Assembly (NCBI RefSeq): GCF_008041835.1
Contig: NZ_VRYE01000087.1
Coordinates: 1 to 64,000, forward strand
DNA from: Ectopseudomonas mendocina
Lineage (GTDB): Bacteria > Pseudomonadota > Gammaproteobacteria > Pseudomonadales > Pseudomonadaceae
DNA: 64,000 bases
Direction: 5' to 3'
The notes beneath the pieces are model-generated. The model was given only the letters and a program-made list of their open reading frames with translations, did no database searches and was not told where the DNA came from. Each line of letters opens with the position of its first letter. The first letter of the stretch is position 1. Positions 54,869-63,806 of this stretch are shown piece by piece. The position numbers and the translations under genes are program-made.

Positions 54869-55510
54869 ATGGCGCAATTCGAACGTCAGCAGGTATTCCA
54901 GAGCATGAGTTGCTCACCCAACGCGTGCCTGCACGCCTTGGCCGAGTTGGGTAATGGCATGGCCGTGGCGCGCTGGAGCAATGCCCATGATACGCGCGAC
55001 TACCTGGCGCCCAGTCATCACACGCTGTCCTGCTATCTGGCCGGCGGCACCGGCACCTTTCGCCGCGCCCAGCCAGGCAACAAGGGCGCGCCGGACAAAC
55101 TGTGCATCCTGCCAGCCGAACACCAGTCGGCCTGGGTCATCAACGGCGAGATTCAACTCGCCCACCTTTACATCGAGCAGGAACTGTTCGCCCTCGGCGC
55201 GGTGGCCCTGCTCGACCGTGAACCGCGCAGCCTGCAACTGGCAGAAGCGACCTTTCTCGAGGATGCCGAGCAGTCCGCGCGTTTCCGCCAGCTCTGTACC
55301 CTCGACTGGCAGGAGCCGGGCGAACGCCTGCTGTCGGCAATCTGCTGGCAACGCCTGCTAATCGCCACGCGGCTATGCGAAAATCTGCGGCTTTGCATTG
55401 CTACGGCCCAGTCATGCGCCCATTCATTTCTGCCTCGGGGTTTCGTTGATGCCCCTGGATATCCACCAACTCCGCCAGGAAGACTGGCGCTCGGAGTTCG
55501 GTGCCGGTGA
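54869..55510 (+). pseudogene. AraC-type regulator lacking its DNA-binding domain
   Basis: The first about 155 residues (SHHTLSCYLAGGTGTFRR, KLCILPAEHQSAWVINGEIQLAHLYIEQ, split here) resemble the cupin-like sensor part of AraC-family regulators. After DWQEPGERLLS the sequence loses family character, and no AraC helix-turn-helix region follows; instead the frame runs into the start of the helicase gene and overlaps it. The gene appears cut at about 55340, perhaps by the event that placed the helicase here. Confidence 0.6.
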
Positions 55511-58079
55511 CCTGCGTCGCGGCCACGGCTACGCCGAGGAAAAGCGCAGCAAGCTGCTCAGCATCAAGGACCACAGCCTGCTCGCCAATTGCCGTGGCTC
55601 GGCTGGGCAGACCTATCAGCAGCGCATCACCCTGCATCCCTATGGACGCAAATGGAGCGTGACCGGCCACTGCAACTGCCCGGTCGGTTTCAACTGCAAG
55701 CACGTGGTCGCCGCGCTGCTCACCCTTGAGGCCCAGCAACGCGCCGGCAGTGACCTCTCCGACATCATCGTGGCGGACAAGGAGCTGGCGGAAACGCGCC
55801 TGGAAGGTATCGCGCCTACCGCCATCCTCAGCCTGGGCAGCCAGGTGCGCGTGCATTTCGACGCACGCAAAGGGCGCATGCAGGAGCAAACCCAGCACCG
55901 CGCGGCGCTGGCCTTCAACTACGCCGGGCACAAGGTTTTCGGCAAACCGGCCAAGGATCTGGTCAAGCGCCTGGATGAGCAAACCAACCTGCGCCTGATC
56001 CGCGACGGCGGTGCCGAAGCCAGCCTGCGCAAACGTCTGGAAAGTCTCGGCCTGCAGGTAGCCCTGCGCCAGAGCGAGGCGCTGCCGGCCGAAGCCGGCG
56101 AGCCGTTCGAACTGGAGCGCGAGCGCGACTGGCTGGATTTCGTCCAGCAGCAACTGCCGCAGCTGCGCGCCGAAGGCTGGCAAATCCACATGCGCCCGGA
56201 CTTCCAGTACAACCTCGCCGAGGTCGACGACTGGTACGCCGAGGTCGAGGAAGACCCGCAGCAGAACTGGTTCGATCTGGAGCTGGGCATCGAAGTTGAA
56301 GGCCAGCGCCTGAGTCTGCTGCCGATCCTGCTCCAGGCCATTCGCCGCACGCCCTGGCTGCTGGCGCCCGAGGCGCTGGCCCAGCGCGCCGACGAAGACC
56401 GCCTGCTGGTCAGCCTGCCGCAGGGCGGCAAACGCATCGCCCTGCCCTTCGCCCGCCTGAAGCCGCTGCTGGCCACGCTCGGCGAGCTGTATTTCCGCGA
56501 CCCTGGCGACGACCATCTGCCGCTGCGCCTGGGTCGCGCCGACGCCGCGCGCCTGGCCGAACTGGCGCAGGGTCCTGAACTCAGCTGGCAAGGCGGCGAT
56601 GAACTGCGCGGTTTCGCCCAACGCCTGCAAAGTCTGGCAGTGCGTGAAGTCTCACCACCCGCGGGCTTGCAGGCCGAACTGCGCAGCTATCAGCTGCAGG
56701 GCCTGAACTGGATGCAAACCCTGGCCGAGCTCCGCGTCGGTGGCGTGCTGGCCGACGACATGGGCCTTGGCAAGACCCTGCAGACCCTGGCGCATATCCT
56801 CTGCGAGAAACAGGCGGGTCGTCTCGACAAGCCCGCGCTGATCGTCATGCCCACCAGCCTGATTCCCAACTGGCAGGACGAAGCGGCGCGCTTCACCCCG
56901 CAGTTGCGCGTATTGGCACTGCATGGCAGCAAGCGCAAGGCGCTGTTCGAAGAGATCACCGAGCACGATCTGATCCTCACCACCTACGCCCTGCTGCCAC
57001 GCGACCTCAAGGCGCTGAATCAACACCGCTACCGCCTGCTGATCCTCGACGAGGCGCAGAACATCAAGAACCCGCGCAGCAAGGCGGCCACCGCAGCGGC
57101 TCAGATACAGGCCGAGCTGCGCCTGTGCCTGACCGGCACGCCACTGGAAAACCACCTGGGCGAGCTGTGGTCACTGTTCCATTTCCTCATGCCCGGCTGG
57201 CTGGGCGATGCCAAAGCCTTCACCCGTGACTACCGCACGCCCATCGAGAAACGCGGCGACGCCCAGCGCCTCAATCACCTGAATGGGCGCATTCGCCCCT
57301 TCCTGCTGCGCCGCAACAAGGAGCAGGTGGCCAGCGAACTGCCGCCGAAGACCGAGATCACCCACTGGGTCGAGCTGACCCAGCTGCAGCGTGACCGCTA
57401 CGAAACCCTGCGCCTGGCCATGGACAAGAAGGTGCGCGAGGAAATCACCCGCCAGGGTCTGGCACGCAGCCATATCGTCATCCTCGAAGCCCTGCTGCGC
57501 CTACGCCAAAGCTGCTGCGACCTGCGTCTGCTGGGTGACGACAACGGCGAGTTGAGCGCCAGTGATTCGGGCAAACTCAGCGCCCTGCTGGACATGCTCC
57601 AGGAGCTGGTCGACGAAGGCCGCCGCGTGCTGCTGTTCTCCCAGTTCACCTCGATGCTGGCCCTGATCGAGGCGGAATTGCAGACGCGCAAGATTGCCTA
57701 CGCGAAACTGACCGGCAGCACCCAGGACCGACGCACACCGGTACAACGCTTCCAGACGGGAGAGTTTCCGGTGTTCCTGATCAGCCTCAAGGCCGGCGGC
57801 AGCGGCCTCAACCTGACCGCCGCCGATACCGTGATTCACTTCGATCCCTGGTGGAACCCGGCCGCCGAGGCCCAGGCCAGCGACCGCGCCTACCGCATCG
57901 GCCAGGACAAGCCGGTATTCGTCTACAAACTGATCACCCGTGGCAGCGTCGAAGAGAAGATCCAGCAACTGCAGCAAACCAAGGCCAACCTGGCCAGGGG
58001 CGTACTCGACGGCGGCAGCCAGGGCCAGTGGCAACTGAACGAGGACGATCTGGCGGCGCTGTTCGCGCCGCTCGACTGA
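55449..58079 (+). CDS. SWIM zinc-finger SNF2-family helicase
   Basis: An 876-residue Swi2/Snf2 ATPase. A SWIM zinc finger of the CxCx5CxH type lies at residues 75-85 (GHCNCPVGFNCKHV). The ATPase core has Walker A DDMGLGKTLQT (about 435-446), LILDEAQNIKNP (about 532-543), TGTPLENHLGELW, and the C-terminal lobe with LLFSQFTSMLALIE and QASDRAYRIGQ. Bacterial SWIM-SNF2 proteins act on DNA or RNA polymerase complexes, but a precise role is not known. The start at 55449 overlaps the AraC remnant frame. Confidence 0.92.
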   Translation: MPLDIHQLRQEDWRSEFGAGDLRRGHGYAEEKRSKLLSIKDHSLLANCRGSAGQTYQQRITLHPYGRKWSVTGHCNCPVGFNCKHVVAALLTLEAQQRAGSDLSDIIVADKELAETRLEGIAPTAILSLGSQVRVHFDARKGRMQEQTQHRAALAFNYAGHKVFGKPAKDLVKRLDEQTNLRLIRDGGAEASLRKRLESLGLQVALRQSEALPAEAGEPFELERERDWLDFVQQQLPQLRAEGWQIHMRPDFQYNLAEVDDWYAEVEEDPQQNWFDLELGIEVEGQRLSLLPILLQAIRRTPWLLAPEALAQRADEDRLLVSLPQGGKRIALPFARLKPLLATLGELYFRDPGDDHLPLRLGRADAARLAELAQGPELSWQGGDELRGFAQRLQSLAVREVSPPAGLQAELRSYQLQGLNWMQTLAELRVGGVLADDMGLGKTLQTLAHILCEKQAGRLDKPALIVMPTSLIPNWQDEAARFTPQLRVLALHGSKRKALFEEITEHDLILTTYALLPRDLKALNQHRYRLLILDEAQNIKNPRSKAATAAAQIQAELRLCLTGTPLENHLGELWSLFHFLMPGWLGDAKAFTRDYRTPIEKRGDAQRLNHLNGRIRPFLLRRNKEQVASELPPKTEITHWVELTQLQRDRYETLRLAMDKKVREEITRQGLARSHIVILEALLRLRQSCCDLRLLGDDNGELSASDSGKLSALLDMLQELVDEGRRVLLFSQFTSMLALIEAELQTRKIAYAKLTGSTQDRRTPVQRFQTGEFPVFLISLKAGGSGLNLTAADTVIHFDPWWNPAAEAQASDRAYRIGQDKPVFVYKLITRGSVEEKIQQLQQTKANLARGVLDGGSQGQWQLNEDDLAALFAPLD

Positions 58080-58094
58080 CAGCGCAACGGTGAC

Positions 58095-58589
58095 TCAATC
58101 CGAGGTATCGTCGCGCTCGGCCTCGGCATCCTCACGGTTGCGCGCCTTGCTGCGGGGGTGCGGGCCGGCCACCGCCGGAAAGCGCGACGAGGCGTAGCGC
58201 ACCACCAGAATCGCCAGGGCCAGCAGCAGGATCGCCCCCGACACCATCACCACGCCCCAGGTCGGCTTGTGGGTGTGGGAGATGTCGGAAATCAGCAAGC
58301 GAGTCAGCGCGGTGATCGCCACGTAGATCATGAAGCGGATCGGCATGTGGTTGGTCTTGAAATAGATCCCCACCATCGCCGCCAATTCCAGATAGATGAA
58401 CAGCAGCAGAATATCATCGACCGTGATGTGGCCCTTCTCCAGCATGCCGATGAAGGCCATCACTCCCGCCCAGGCCGTGATAGCCCCAATGGCGAACAAG
58501 GCCAGGTAATGAAAGGCCTCCATCAGCAGATTGCCCAGCGACTCCGCCAGACCGTGCATGTTTTCGCGCAAGCGCTCAGCCCAATTCAT
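58095..58589 (-). CDS. PsiE-family membrane protein
   Basis: A 164-residue membrane protein with four hydrophobic segments matching phosphate-starvation-inducible PsiE: the segment ITVDDILLLFIYLELAAMVGIYF and the loop KTNHMPIRFMIYVAITALTR are characteristic. The C-terminal tail is charged. Function is unknown even in E. coli. GGGGAG precedes the ATG. No Pho box was evident to me upstream. It is convergent with the helicase gene, 16 bases away. Confidence 0.85.
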   Translation of the reverse strand: MNWAERLRENMHGLAESLGNLLMEAFHYLALFAIGAITAWAGVMAFIGMLEKGHITVDDILLLFIYLELAAMVGIYFKTNHMPIRFMIYVAITALTRLLISDISHTHKPTWGVVMVSGAILLLALAILVVRYASSRFPAVAGPHPRSKARNREDAEAERDDTSD

Positions 58590-58815
58590 CCTTCAACTCC
58601 CCACGAGACCTGGCAAACCACCCCGAATCCCCACCTCGGGTATTCGCAAGAAACAATCATGCAGGAAAAAGACCAGCCCGAGGATGCCGCTGCGATGTGA
58701 CGATTTGGCACGCTCCAGCCGACCGCGACGAGGCTGAGACTGACAGCACAGGCTCGCCAAGATACCCCGACGCGTCGCACACTACGGCATCGCCACTCTC
58801 AATGAAGGATCCCCC

Positions 58816-59790
58816 ATGCGTCTTTTCTCGCTGAGCACCGCATTGTCGTCCGCCATGATCGCCCTGGTCAGCCTGCCGCTGCAGGCGGCCGCACCGGCAC
58901 AACAGAAGACCCAGGTACCGGGCTACTACCGTATGGCACTCGGTGACTTCGAAGTCACCGCTCTGTATGACGGCTACCTCGACCTGCCTGCCAGCCTGCT
59001 CAAGGGCATCGATGACAAGGACCTGCAATCGCTGCTGGCACGCATGTTCGTGGCGTCCGAGAAAGGCGTGCAGACTGCAGTCAACGCCTACCTGATCAAC
59101 ACCGGCGACAACCTGGTGCTGATCGATACCGGCGCCGCCAAGTGCTTCGGCCCGACTCTCGGCGTGGTGCAGACCAACCTCAAGGCATCCGGCTACCAGC
59201 CGGAGCAGGTGGATACCGTGCTGCTCACCCACCTGCACCCGGACCATGCCTGCGGCCTGGTCAACGCCGACGGCAGCCCGGCCTACCCCAACGCGACCGT
59301 GGAGGTGCCGCAGGCGGAGGCTGAATTCTGGCTAGACGAGGCGACCATGGCCAAGGCCCCCGAAGGCATGCAGGGCATGTTCAAGATGGCGCAACAGGCA
59401 GTCGCACCCTATGCCAAGATGAACAAGCTCAAGCCCTACAAGACAGAAGGCGAATTGTTGCCTGGCGTCAGCCTGGTAGCGAGCCCAGGACACACGCCCG
59501 GACATACCTCTTACCTGTTCAAATCGGGTGGACAGAGCCTGCTGGTATGGGGCGACATTCTGCATAACCACGCCGTGCAGTTCACCAAGCCTGAAGTGGT
59601 CATCGAGTTCGATGTCGACAGCGACCAGGCCAGGCAATCCCGCCAACGCATCCTGGCCGAAGCGGCCACAGACAAGCTGTGGGTCGCTGGTGCGCACCTG
59701 CCCTTCCCCGGCCTGGGCCACGTACGCAAGGAAGCCCAAGGCTACGCCTGGGTACCCGTCGAGTTCAGCCCGATCCGCAGCGACCGCTGA
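58816..59790 (+). CDS. periplasmic metallo-beta-lactamase-fold hydrolase
   Basis: A 324-residue protein with signal peptide MRLFSLSTALSSAMIALVSL (cut near LQAAA) and an MBL domain. The zinc motif is THLHPDHACG (His139, His141, Asp143, His144). Further ligands lie in ASPGHTPGHTSY and near GDILHNHAVQ. Such proteins hydrolyse lactones, thioesters or other esters; antibiotic resistance is not implied. The substrate is unknown. It appears monocistronic. Confidence 0.88.
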   Translation: MRLFSLSTALSSAMIALVSLPLQAAAPAQQKTQVPGYYRMALGDFEVTALYDGYLDLPASLLKGIDDKDLQSLLARMFVASEKGVQTAVNAYLINTGDNLVLIDTGAAKCFGPTLGVVQTNLKASGYQPEQVDTVLLTHLHPDHACGLVNADGSPAYPNATVEVPQAEAEFWLDEATMAKAPEGMQGMFKMAQQAVAPYAKMNKLKPYKTEGELLPGVSLVASPGHTPGHTSYLFKSGGQSLLVWGDILHNHAVQFTKPEVVIEFDVDSDQARQSRQRILAEAATDKLWVAGAHLPFPGLGHVRKEAQGYAWVPVEFSPIRSDR

Positions 59791-59844
59791 ATTCTCGACA
59801 CTCGCTGCTGGCAAAACGGTAGCGAGTTCTTTATGCTTGGATCA

Positions 59845-59860
59845 CTGTATAAATAAACAG
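59845..59860 (+). promoter_or_regulatory. LexA box of yebG
   Basis: CTGTATAAATAAACAG fits the LexA operator CTG-N10-CAG with an AT-rich centre. It lies 39 bases before the yebG start, so the gene is very likely SOS-controlled, as in E. coli. Confidence 0.85.
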
Positions 59861-59898
59861 TTAACAACAGACACGCATGAAGGCAGATGAGGTGATGA

Positions 59899-60162
59899 AT
59901 GGCCGTCGAAGTGGTGTATCGCAGCAGTCGCGATCCGGAGCGCTTGTTCATGGATAAGGCCGAAGCCGACCGTTACGACAAGATGCTGGAACTGGCCGAA
60001 CGCCTGAGCGAGGTACTGCACAAGGCGGTTCCATCCCTGAGCGAGGAACAGGGCGAGGAGCTGGGTATCTTCATGGCCAAGAATCGCGACGTCTTTGCCA
60101 AGGCGTTCAAGAGCCAGCCGGACGCGCTCGACGAACTGGAAATCGACACCGCCAGCGAATGA
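59899..60162 (+). CDS. yebG: YebG family DNA-damage-inducible protein
   Basis: An 87-residue protein with the YebG pattern MAVEVVYRSSRDPERLFMDKAEADRYDKML (cited as VVYRSSRDPERLFM then KAEADRYDKML) and acidic C-terminus. YebG is a small SOS-induced protein of undefined biochemical role. GAGGTG lies five bases before the ATG, and a LexA box lies upstream. Confidence 0.92.
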   Translation: MAVEVVYRSSRDPERLFMDKAEADRYDKMLELAERLSEVLHKAVPSLSEEQGEELGIFMAKNRDVFAKAFKSQPDALDELEIDTASE

Positions 60163-60201
60163 CCAGGAACCGCGACCCCGTTCCTCCAACGGGGCCTCGA
60201 C

Positions 60202-60444
60202 CTATGCGTGACTGACGGGATACTGCGCTGCGGCCTGCTCCAGCCAGACCGGCAAGTCCCGCCGCTTTACCCCCTCACGCCGGGCACGGGCCAACTGTTC
60301 CAGCATGTACTGACGCTTGTGCTCGTTACCTTCGGCGAAAGACAGCGCCAGGTCACGATCGGTCCACTGACGAATACGGCGAAACAGCCACCAGTGAAAG
60401 TACAGGCCGGCAGCCGTGGTGACGACGATGATGAAATAGTCCAT
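60202..60444 (-). CDS. small membrane-anchored hypothetical protein
   Basis: An 80-residue protein with one N-terminal membrane helix (MDYFIIVVTTAAGLYFHWWL), then a basic and amphipathic helical tail (RRIRQWTDRDLALSFAEG...). I do not recognise a family. GGGGAGGAG before the ATG at 60444 gives a strong start. It diverges from the DUF488 gene. Confidence 0.7.
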   Translation of the reverse strand: MDYFIIVVTTAAGLYFHWWLFRRIRQWTDRDLALSFAEGNEHKRQYMLEQLARARREGVKRRDLPVWLEQAAAQYPVSHA

Positions 60445-60526
60445 GGTGACTCCTCCCCTACACACGCTAATCGAGCCGGCAAACCGCGCCAAGTGCGACA
60501 TTGCCGCAGGCGCAGGAGGCAGTTCC

Positions 60527-60931
60527 ATGATCCAGTGCAAGCGGGTTTATCTCAAGGCCGAAGCCAGCGACGGGCAGCGCGTGCTGGTCGACCGCCTCTG
60601 GCCTCGCGGTATGTCCAGGGAGGCCCTGACGCTTGATGAATGGCTAGCCGAGGTCGCTCCTTCCAGCGAGCTGCGCAAGTCCTTCGCCCATCGCCCCGAA
60701 GCTTTCGATGATTTTCGCAAGGCCTACCGCCGTGAACTGTGCGCCCACCCCGAACACTGGCAGCGCCTGCTGCACCGGGCCACACAGGGCACAGTGACGC
60801 TGCTCTACGCCGCGCGCGACGAGGAACACAACAACGCACGTGTGCTGGCCGATTTTCTCGAAGAGGAACTACTGCGCCATGATTCGCCGAGTTCGCCGGT
60901 GTGCTATCAGGGCGAATTCGACGCTCATTGA
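60527..60931 (+). CDS. DUF488 family protein
   Basis: A 134-residue DUF488 protein. The family pattern is RVLVDRLWPRGMSREALTLDEWLAEVAPSSELRKSF, seen here in segments VDRLWPRGMSRE (about 21-32) and WLAEVAPSSELRKSF (about 39-53), followed by LLYAARDEEHNNARVL. The biochemical function of the family is not established. CAGGAGG precedes the ATG. Confidence 0.88.
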   Translation: MIQCKRVYLKAEASDGQRVLVDRLWPRGMSREALTLDEWLAEVAPSSELRKSFAHRPEAFDDFRKAYRRELCAHPEHWQRLLHRATQGTVTLLYAARDEEHNNARVLADFLEEELLRHDSPSSPVCYQGEFDAH

Positions 60932-60953
60932 CCGCGCAAGCCTCGGCTAGCGA

Positions 60954-61976
60954 CTACGCGTCGTACAGCAGGCGCTCGGCGAGGTAGTCGGCAACGCGCG
61001 CCGGGGAGCGTTTTTCAGCCTGGGCGTGGGCGTAGATTTCCATGAGCCGCTGACTGATTTGCGCCAGGTGCGCCGTGATCGCCGCCAGCGCCTCACCGCG
61101 ATGACGCAGCGCCACGTAGATCAGCCCGCCCGCATTGTGCACGTAATCCGGCGCGTAGAGAATACCCCGCGCCTCCAACTGATCGGCCACATCGGGGCTG
61201 GCCAGCTGATTGTTGGCAGCCCCTGCCACCGCTGCGCAGCGCAGGTGGGCGACCGTCTGCGCATTCAGCACGCCACCCAGACCGCAAGGCGCGAGGATGT
61301 CGCATGGCGTGCTGAGCAGTGCATCGCAGGCAACCGGATGCGCGCCCAGTTGCTCGACAGCCAGTTGCACACGCCCGGCATCAAGATCGCTGACCAGCAG
61401 TTCGGCCCCGGCAGCATGCAGCGCTTCGGCCAGGGCGAAGCCGACATTGCCCAGCCCCTGTATGGCCACCCGCAGCCCTTCCAGATCGTCGCTACCCAGG
61501 CGCGCCTGGGCGGTGGCGCGAATGCCCGCGAATACCCCCAAGGCTGTGTGCGGCGACGGATCACCCTCGCTGGTCGTGCTGGTTGCGTGATTGGTGTACT
61601 GGGCGATGCAGTCCATATCGGCACTGGAGGTGCCGCTGTCGATGGCGGTGATGTAGCGTCCATTGAGGGTTTCGATAAAACGCCCGAAGGCCTCGAACAG
61701 CGCGGCCCGGCTCTGCAGATGCGGCGTCCGGATGATCACCGCCTTGCCGCCACCGTGATCGATACCGGCCAGCGCTGCCTTTTAACTCATGCCCTGAGCC
61801 AGACGGATGGCATCGGCAATGGCGCTCTGTTCATCGGCATAGGCCAGGTAGCGACAAGCGCCGAGCGCTGGCCCGAAGCGGGTATTGTGAATGGCGATAA
61901 CGGCTCTGAGGCCGCTGGTCGGATCCTCGGCCAGGTGCAGAGCTTCGAGCTGGGCGGCTTGCATCATGCTGAACAT
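60954..61976 (-). pseudogene. leucine/branched-chain amino-acid dehydrogenase interrupted by one TAA
   Basis: The frame encodes 340 residues of the Leu/Val/Phe dehydrogenase family, which oxidatively deaminates branched-chain amino acids with NAD. It is uninterrupted except for a TAA at 61782-61784 (codon 65), where the family has GMSYKAALAG: here GMS-stop-KAALAGIDHGGGKAV. Downstream, IQGLGNVGFALAEAL is the NAD-binding loop and the end is complete. A single base change from TAC or TAT would explain it. Whether it is a true nonsense mutation or an error cannot be told. An internal start might give a 261-residue fragment lacking the catalytic lysine region. Confidence 0.85.
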
Positions 61977-62077
61977 GGCTGCGCTCCGGGTCGGATGTCA
62001 CGCCTCAGTATAGGAGAGGCCCACTGGACGACGATCCTGCCAGCGGCTAAAAACAGCACAAGTCTGTGGAGAATGCG

Positions 62078-62881
62078 ATGAGCCCACGCCAAGCCTGCCT
62101 GCAGTGCCTGCAACGCGATCCTCCCGCCCTGTTCGAGGCGGCACTGTGGGTCGCCGCCGAACATGATCCCGAGCTTCAGCCCGCGCAGGTGCTGAATGAT
62201 CTGCACGGTTTGCAGTTGCAGGTCAGCGCCGGATTACCCGTCCTGCCGGCTCGCGAACTGGCCCAGCCGCTGCTACGCCGGCTGGCCGAACTGGATTTTC
62301 AGGAGGACGACGCAGGCCTCTCCCGCCCACGCCATGCCCTGCTGCATGAAGTGCTGCGCCGCCGACGTGGCCAGCCGCTGGCGCTGGCGCTGATCGCCCT
62401 GGAGTTGGCGCGACGCCTGGAGATCCCTTTGCAGGGTGTGAACTTCCCCGGCCATTTCATGCTGCGCGTCCCCGGCGCCGACCACCTGCTCGACCCCTGC
62501 GGCGGGCGCCGTCTGTATACGCGCGATTGCCGTGATCAGCTCTATCGCCAGCTGGGCCCGGGCGCCGAACTCAGTGCCGAACATCTGCAAACGGCCGACG
62601 CCCAGGCCATGCTGCGGCGCCTGTCACGTAATCTGCGCATGCTGCACATGCAGCACGATGCCCCGGATGCGGCACTCAAGGACGCCGAGCGTGTCCTGCT
62701 GCTTGGCCCAGCGACGCTGGCCGACCATCTGGCCCGCGCCGACGTGTATCGGCAACTCGACTGCCCGCAAGGCGAGCGCTACGACCTGGAGCACGCACTG
62801 TTGTTCTGCGACGAAGACGGCTTGCGCCTGAAACTGAGTGAGCGCCTGCGCAAGCTGGCACGCACGCCGGCGGTGCATTGA
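62078..62881 (+). CDS. SirB1-family transglutaminase-like protein
   Basis: A 267-residue protein of the SirB1 family, having a transglutaminase-like core (RRRRGQPLALALIALELARRLEIPLQGVNFPGHFMLRV, cited as GQPLALALIALELARRL and GVNFPGHFMLRV) and a C-terminal TPR-like segment (LKDAERVLLLGP). Such proteins are widespread with unclear biochemical role. The ATG at 62078 follows GGAG by six bases; the upstream GTG is less likely. Confidence 0.85.
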   Translation: MSPRQACLQCLQRDPPALFEAALWVAAEHDPELQPAQVLNDLHGLQLQVSAGLPVLPARELAQPLLRRLAELDFQEDDAGLSRPRHALLHEVLRRRRGQPLALALIALELARRLEIPLQGVNFPGHFMLRVPGADHLLDPCGGRRLYTRDCRDQLYRQLGPGAELSAEHLQTADAQAMLRRLSRNLRMLHMQHDAPDAALKDAERVLLLGPATLADHLARADVYRQLDCPQGERYDLEHALLFCDEDGLRLKLSERLRKLARTPAVH

Positions 62882-62894
62882 ATCGCAGGGAAGG

Positions 62895-63251
62895 TCAGGC
62901 CGAAGCCGGCAGGCCGTAAAAACTGAAGTAGTAACGCAGGGCGTCGATCATCTCGACGTAATCGGCAGGCGGCGCCACCAGCGCGAAGCCGGAATCGTAG
63001 ACACCGGGCGTGAGGTCTTCACGGCACCACTGGCAGTTGGCAGAAAAATCGATGAAGTGCATGCCTGGCTGGCCCGGAATTTTCAGACGCATATCGAAAC
63101 GCGCCCCCACCAGCATCGGCAACTGGCTGATGAGCATCAGGCCGTCGAGCGAGACATTGCCGATGAAGCCCATCGGCTTGTCGGTGATGCGGTTGAACAC
63201 CTTCAGGTAGTAGGGCAACTGGTGGCGTTCGATTCGGCGCTGGCTACGCAT
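62895..63251 (-). CDS. PilZ-domain protein
   Basis: A 118-residue single-domain PilZ protein. It has the RRIERHQLPYYLKVFNR opening and the NVSLDGLML motif (about 32-40) corresponding to the D/NxSxxG cyclic di-GMP-binding loop. The RxxxR part (RRIER) fits, so c-di-GMP binding is likely. The effector target is unknown; a diguanylate cyclase is in the same window at 8-9 kb but is not linked. Confidence 0.85.
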   Translation of the reverse strand: MRSQRRIERHQLPYYLKVFNRITDKPMGFIGNVSLDGLMLISQLPMLVGARFDMRLKIPGQPGMHFIDFSANCQWCREDLTPGVYDSGFALVAPPADYVEMIDALRYYFSFYGLPASA

Positions 63252-63310
63252 GATGGCATATCGCTACAAAAGGATTCGAGTATGGCCCCACTCCGGCCAC
63301 TAAACCACCC

Positions 63311-63733
63311 TCAAGCACAGCGTTGGGCTATCCGCTCACGCAGTTGGCGACGAGCGGCGTCGGTTTCCTCATCACTGTAGTAGATACGCTCGCCATTGGC
63401 GCCCGTACGGTAATAACTGTACCCCTCGGGTATCTGTGCCAGGCGCCGACGCAGATCACGGCATTCGCTGGCGCGCTCTTCACGTTGCGCAGACGCGGCG
63501 GCTGCCGCCTGCTGCGCCTCCTCACGACGGGCTTCATGGAAACGCTGGCTGCGCGCCTCACGCTCGAGCGTATGCGCATCGCGCTCGACCACCTGAGGCC
63601 TGACCTGTACGGTCTCAGCACCGGCCACGGGGCGCTGGCCGAAATGCACACGGCCTTGCTCATCCGTCCAGCGATAGATTTCCGCTGCGGCCAGAGTCGG
63701 CAGCAGCGCCACGATCAGCAACCAGTAGCGCAT
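63311..63733 (-). CDS. DUF4124 periplasmic protein
   Basis: A 140-residue protein with signal peptide MRYWLLIVALLPTLAAA and the DUF4124 motif EIYRWTDEQGRVHFGQRPV directly after it. The remainder is a highly charged coiled-coil-like helix (REARSQRFHEARREEAQQ). The ATG at 63733 is six bases after GGAGG, so I prefer it over the one two codons upstream. Confidence 0.85.
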   Translation of the reverse strand: MRYWLLIVALLPTLAAAEIYRWTDEQGRVHFGQRPVAGAETVQVRPQVVERDAHTLEREARSQRFHEARREEAQQAAAAASAQREERASECRDLRRRLAQIPEGYSYYRTGANGERIYYSDEETDAARRQLRERIAQRCA

Positions 63734-63806
63734 GTTCATCCTCCGTGAGAGACACACGCCAGCTTATACCCCGCCGCACTGGCGAGAAATATCCGCGACA
63801 GAAGGT

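Noticed and set aside
52450..54954. An 834-codon plus-strand open frame
   Set aside because: It is antisense to bglX over nearly its full length and has the composition of a shadow frame.
58816..59790. Beta-lactamase resistance gene
   Set aside because: The fold is metallo-beta-lactamase-like, but the sequence belongs to the general hydrolase group, not to known carbapenemases.
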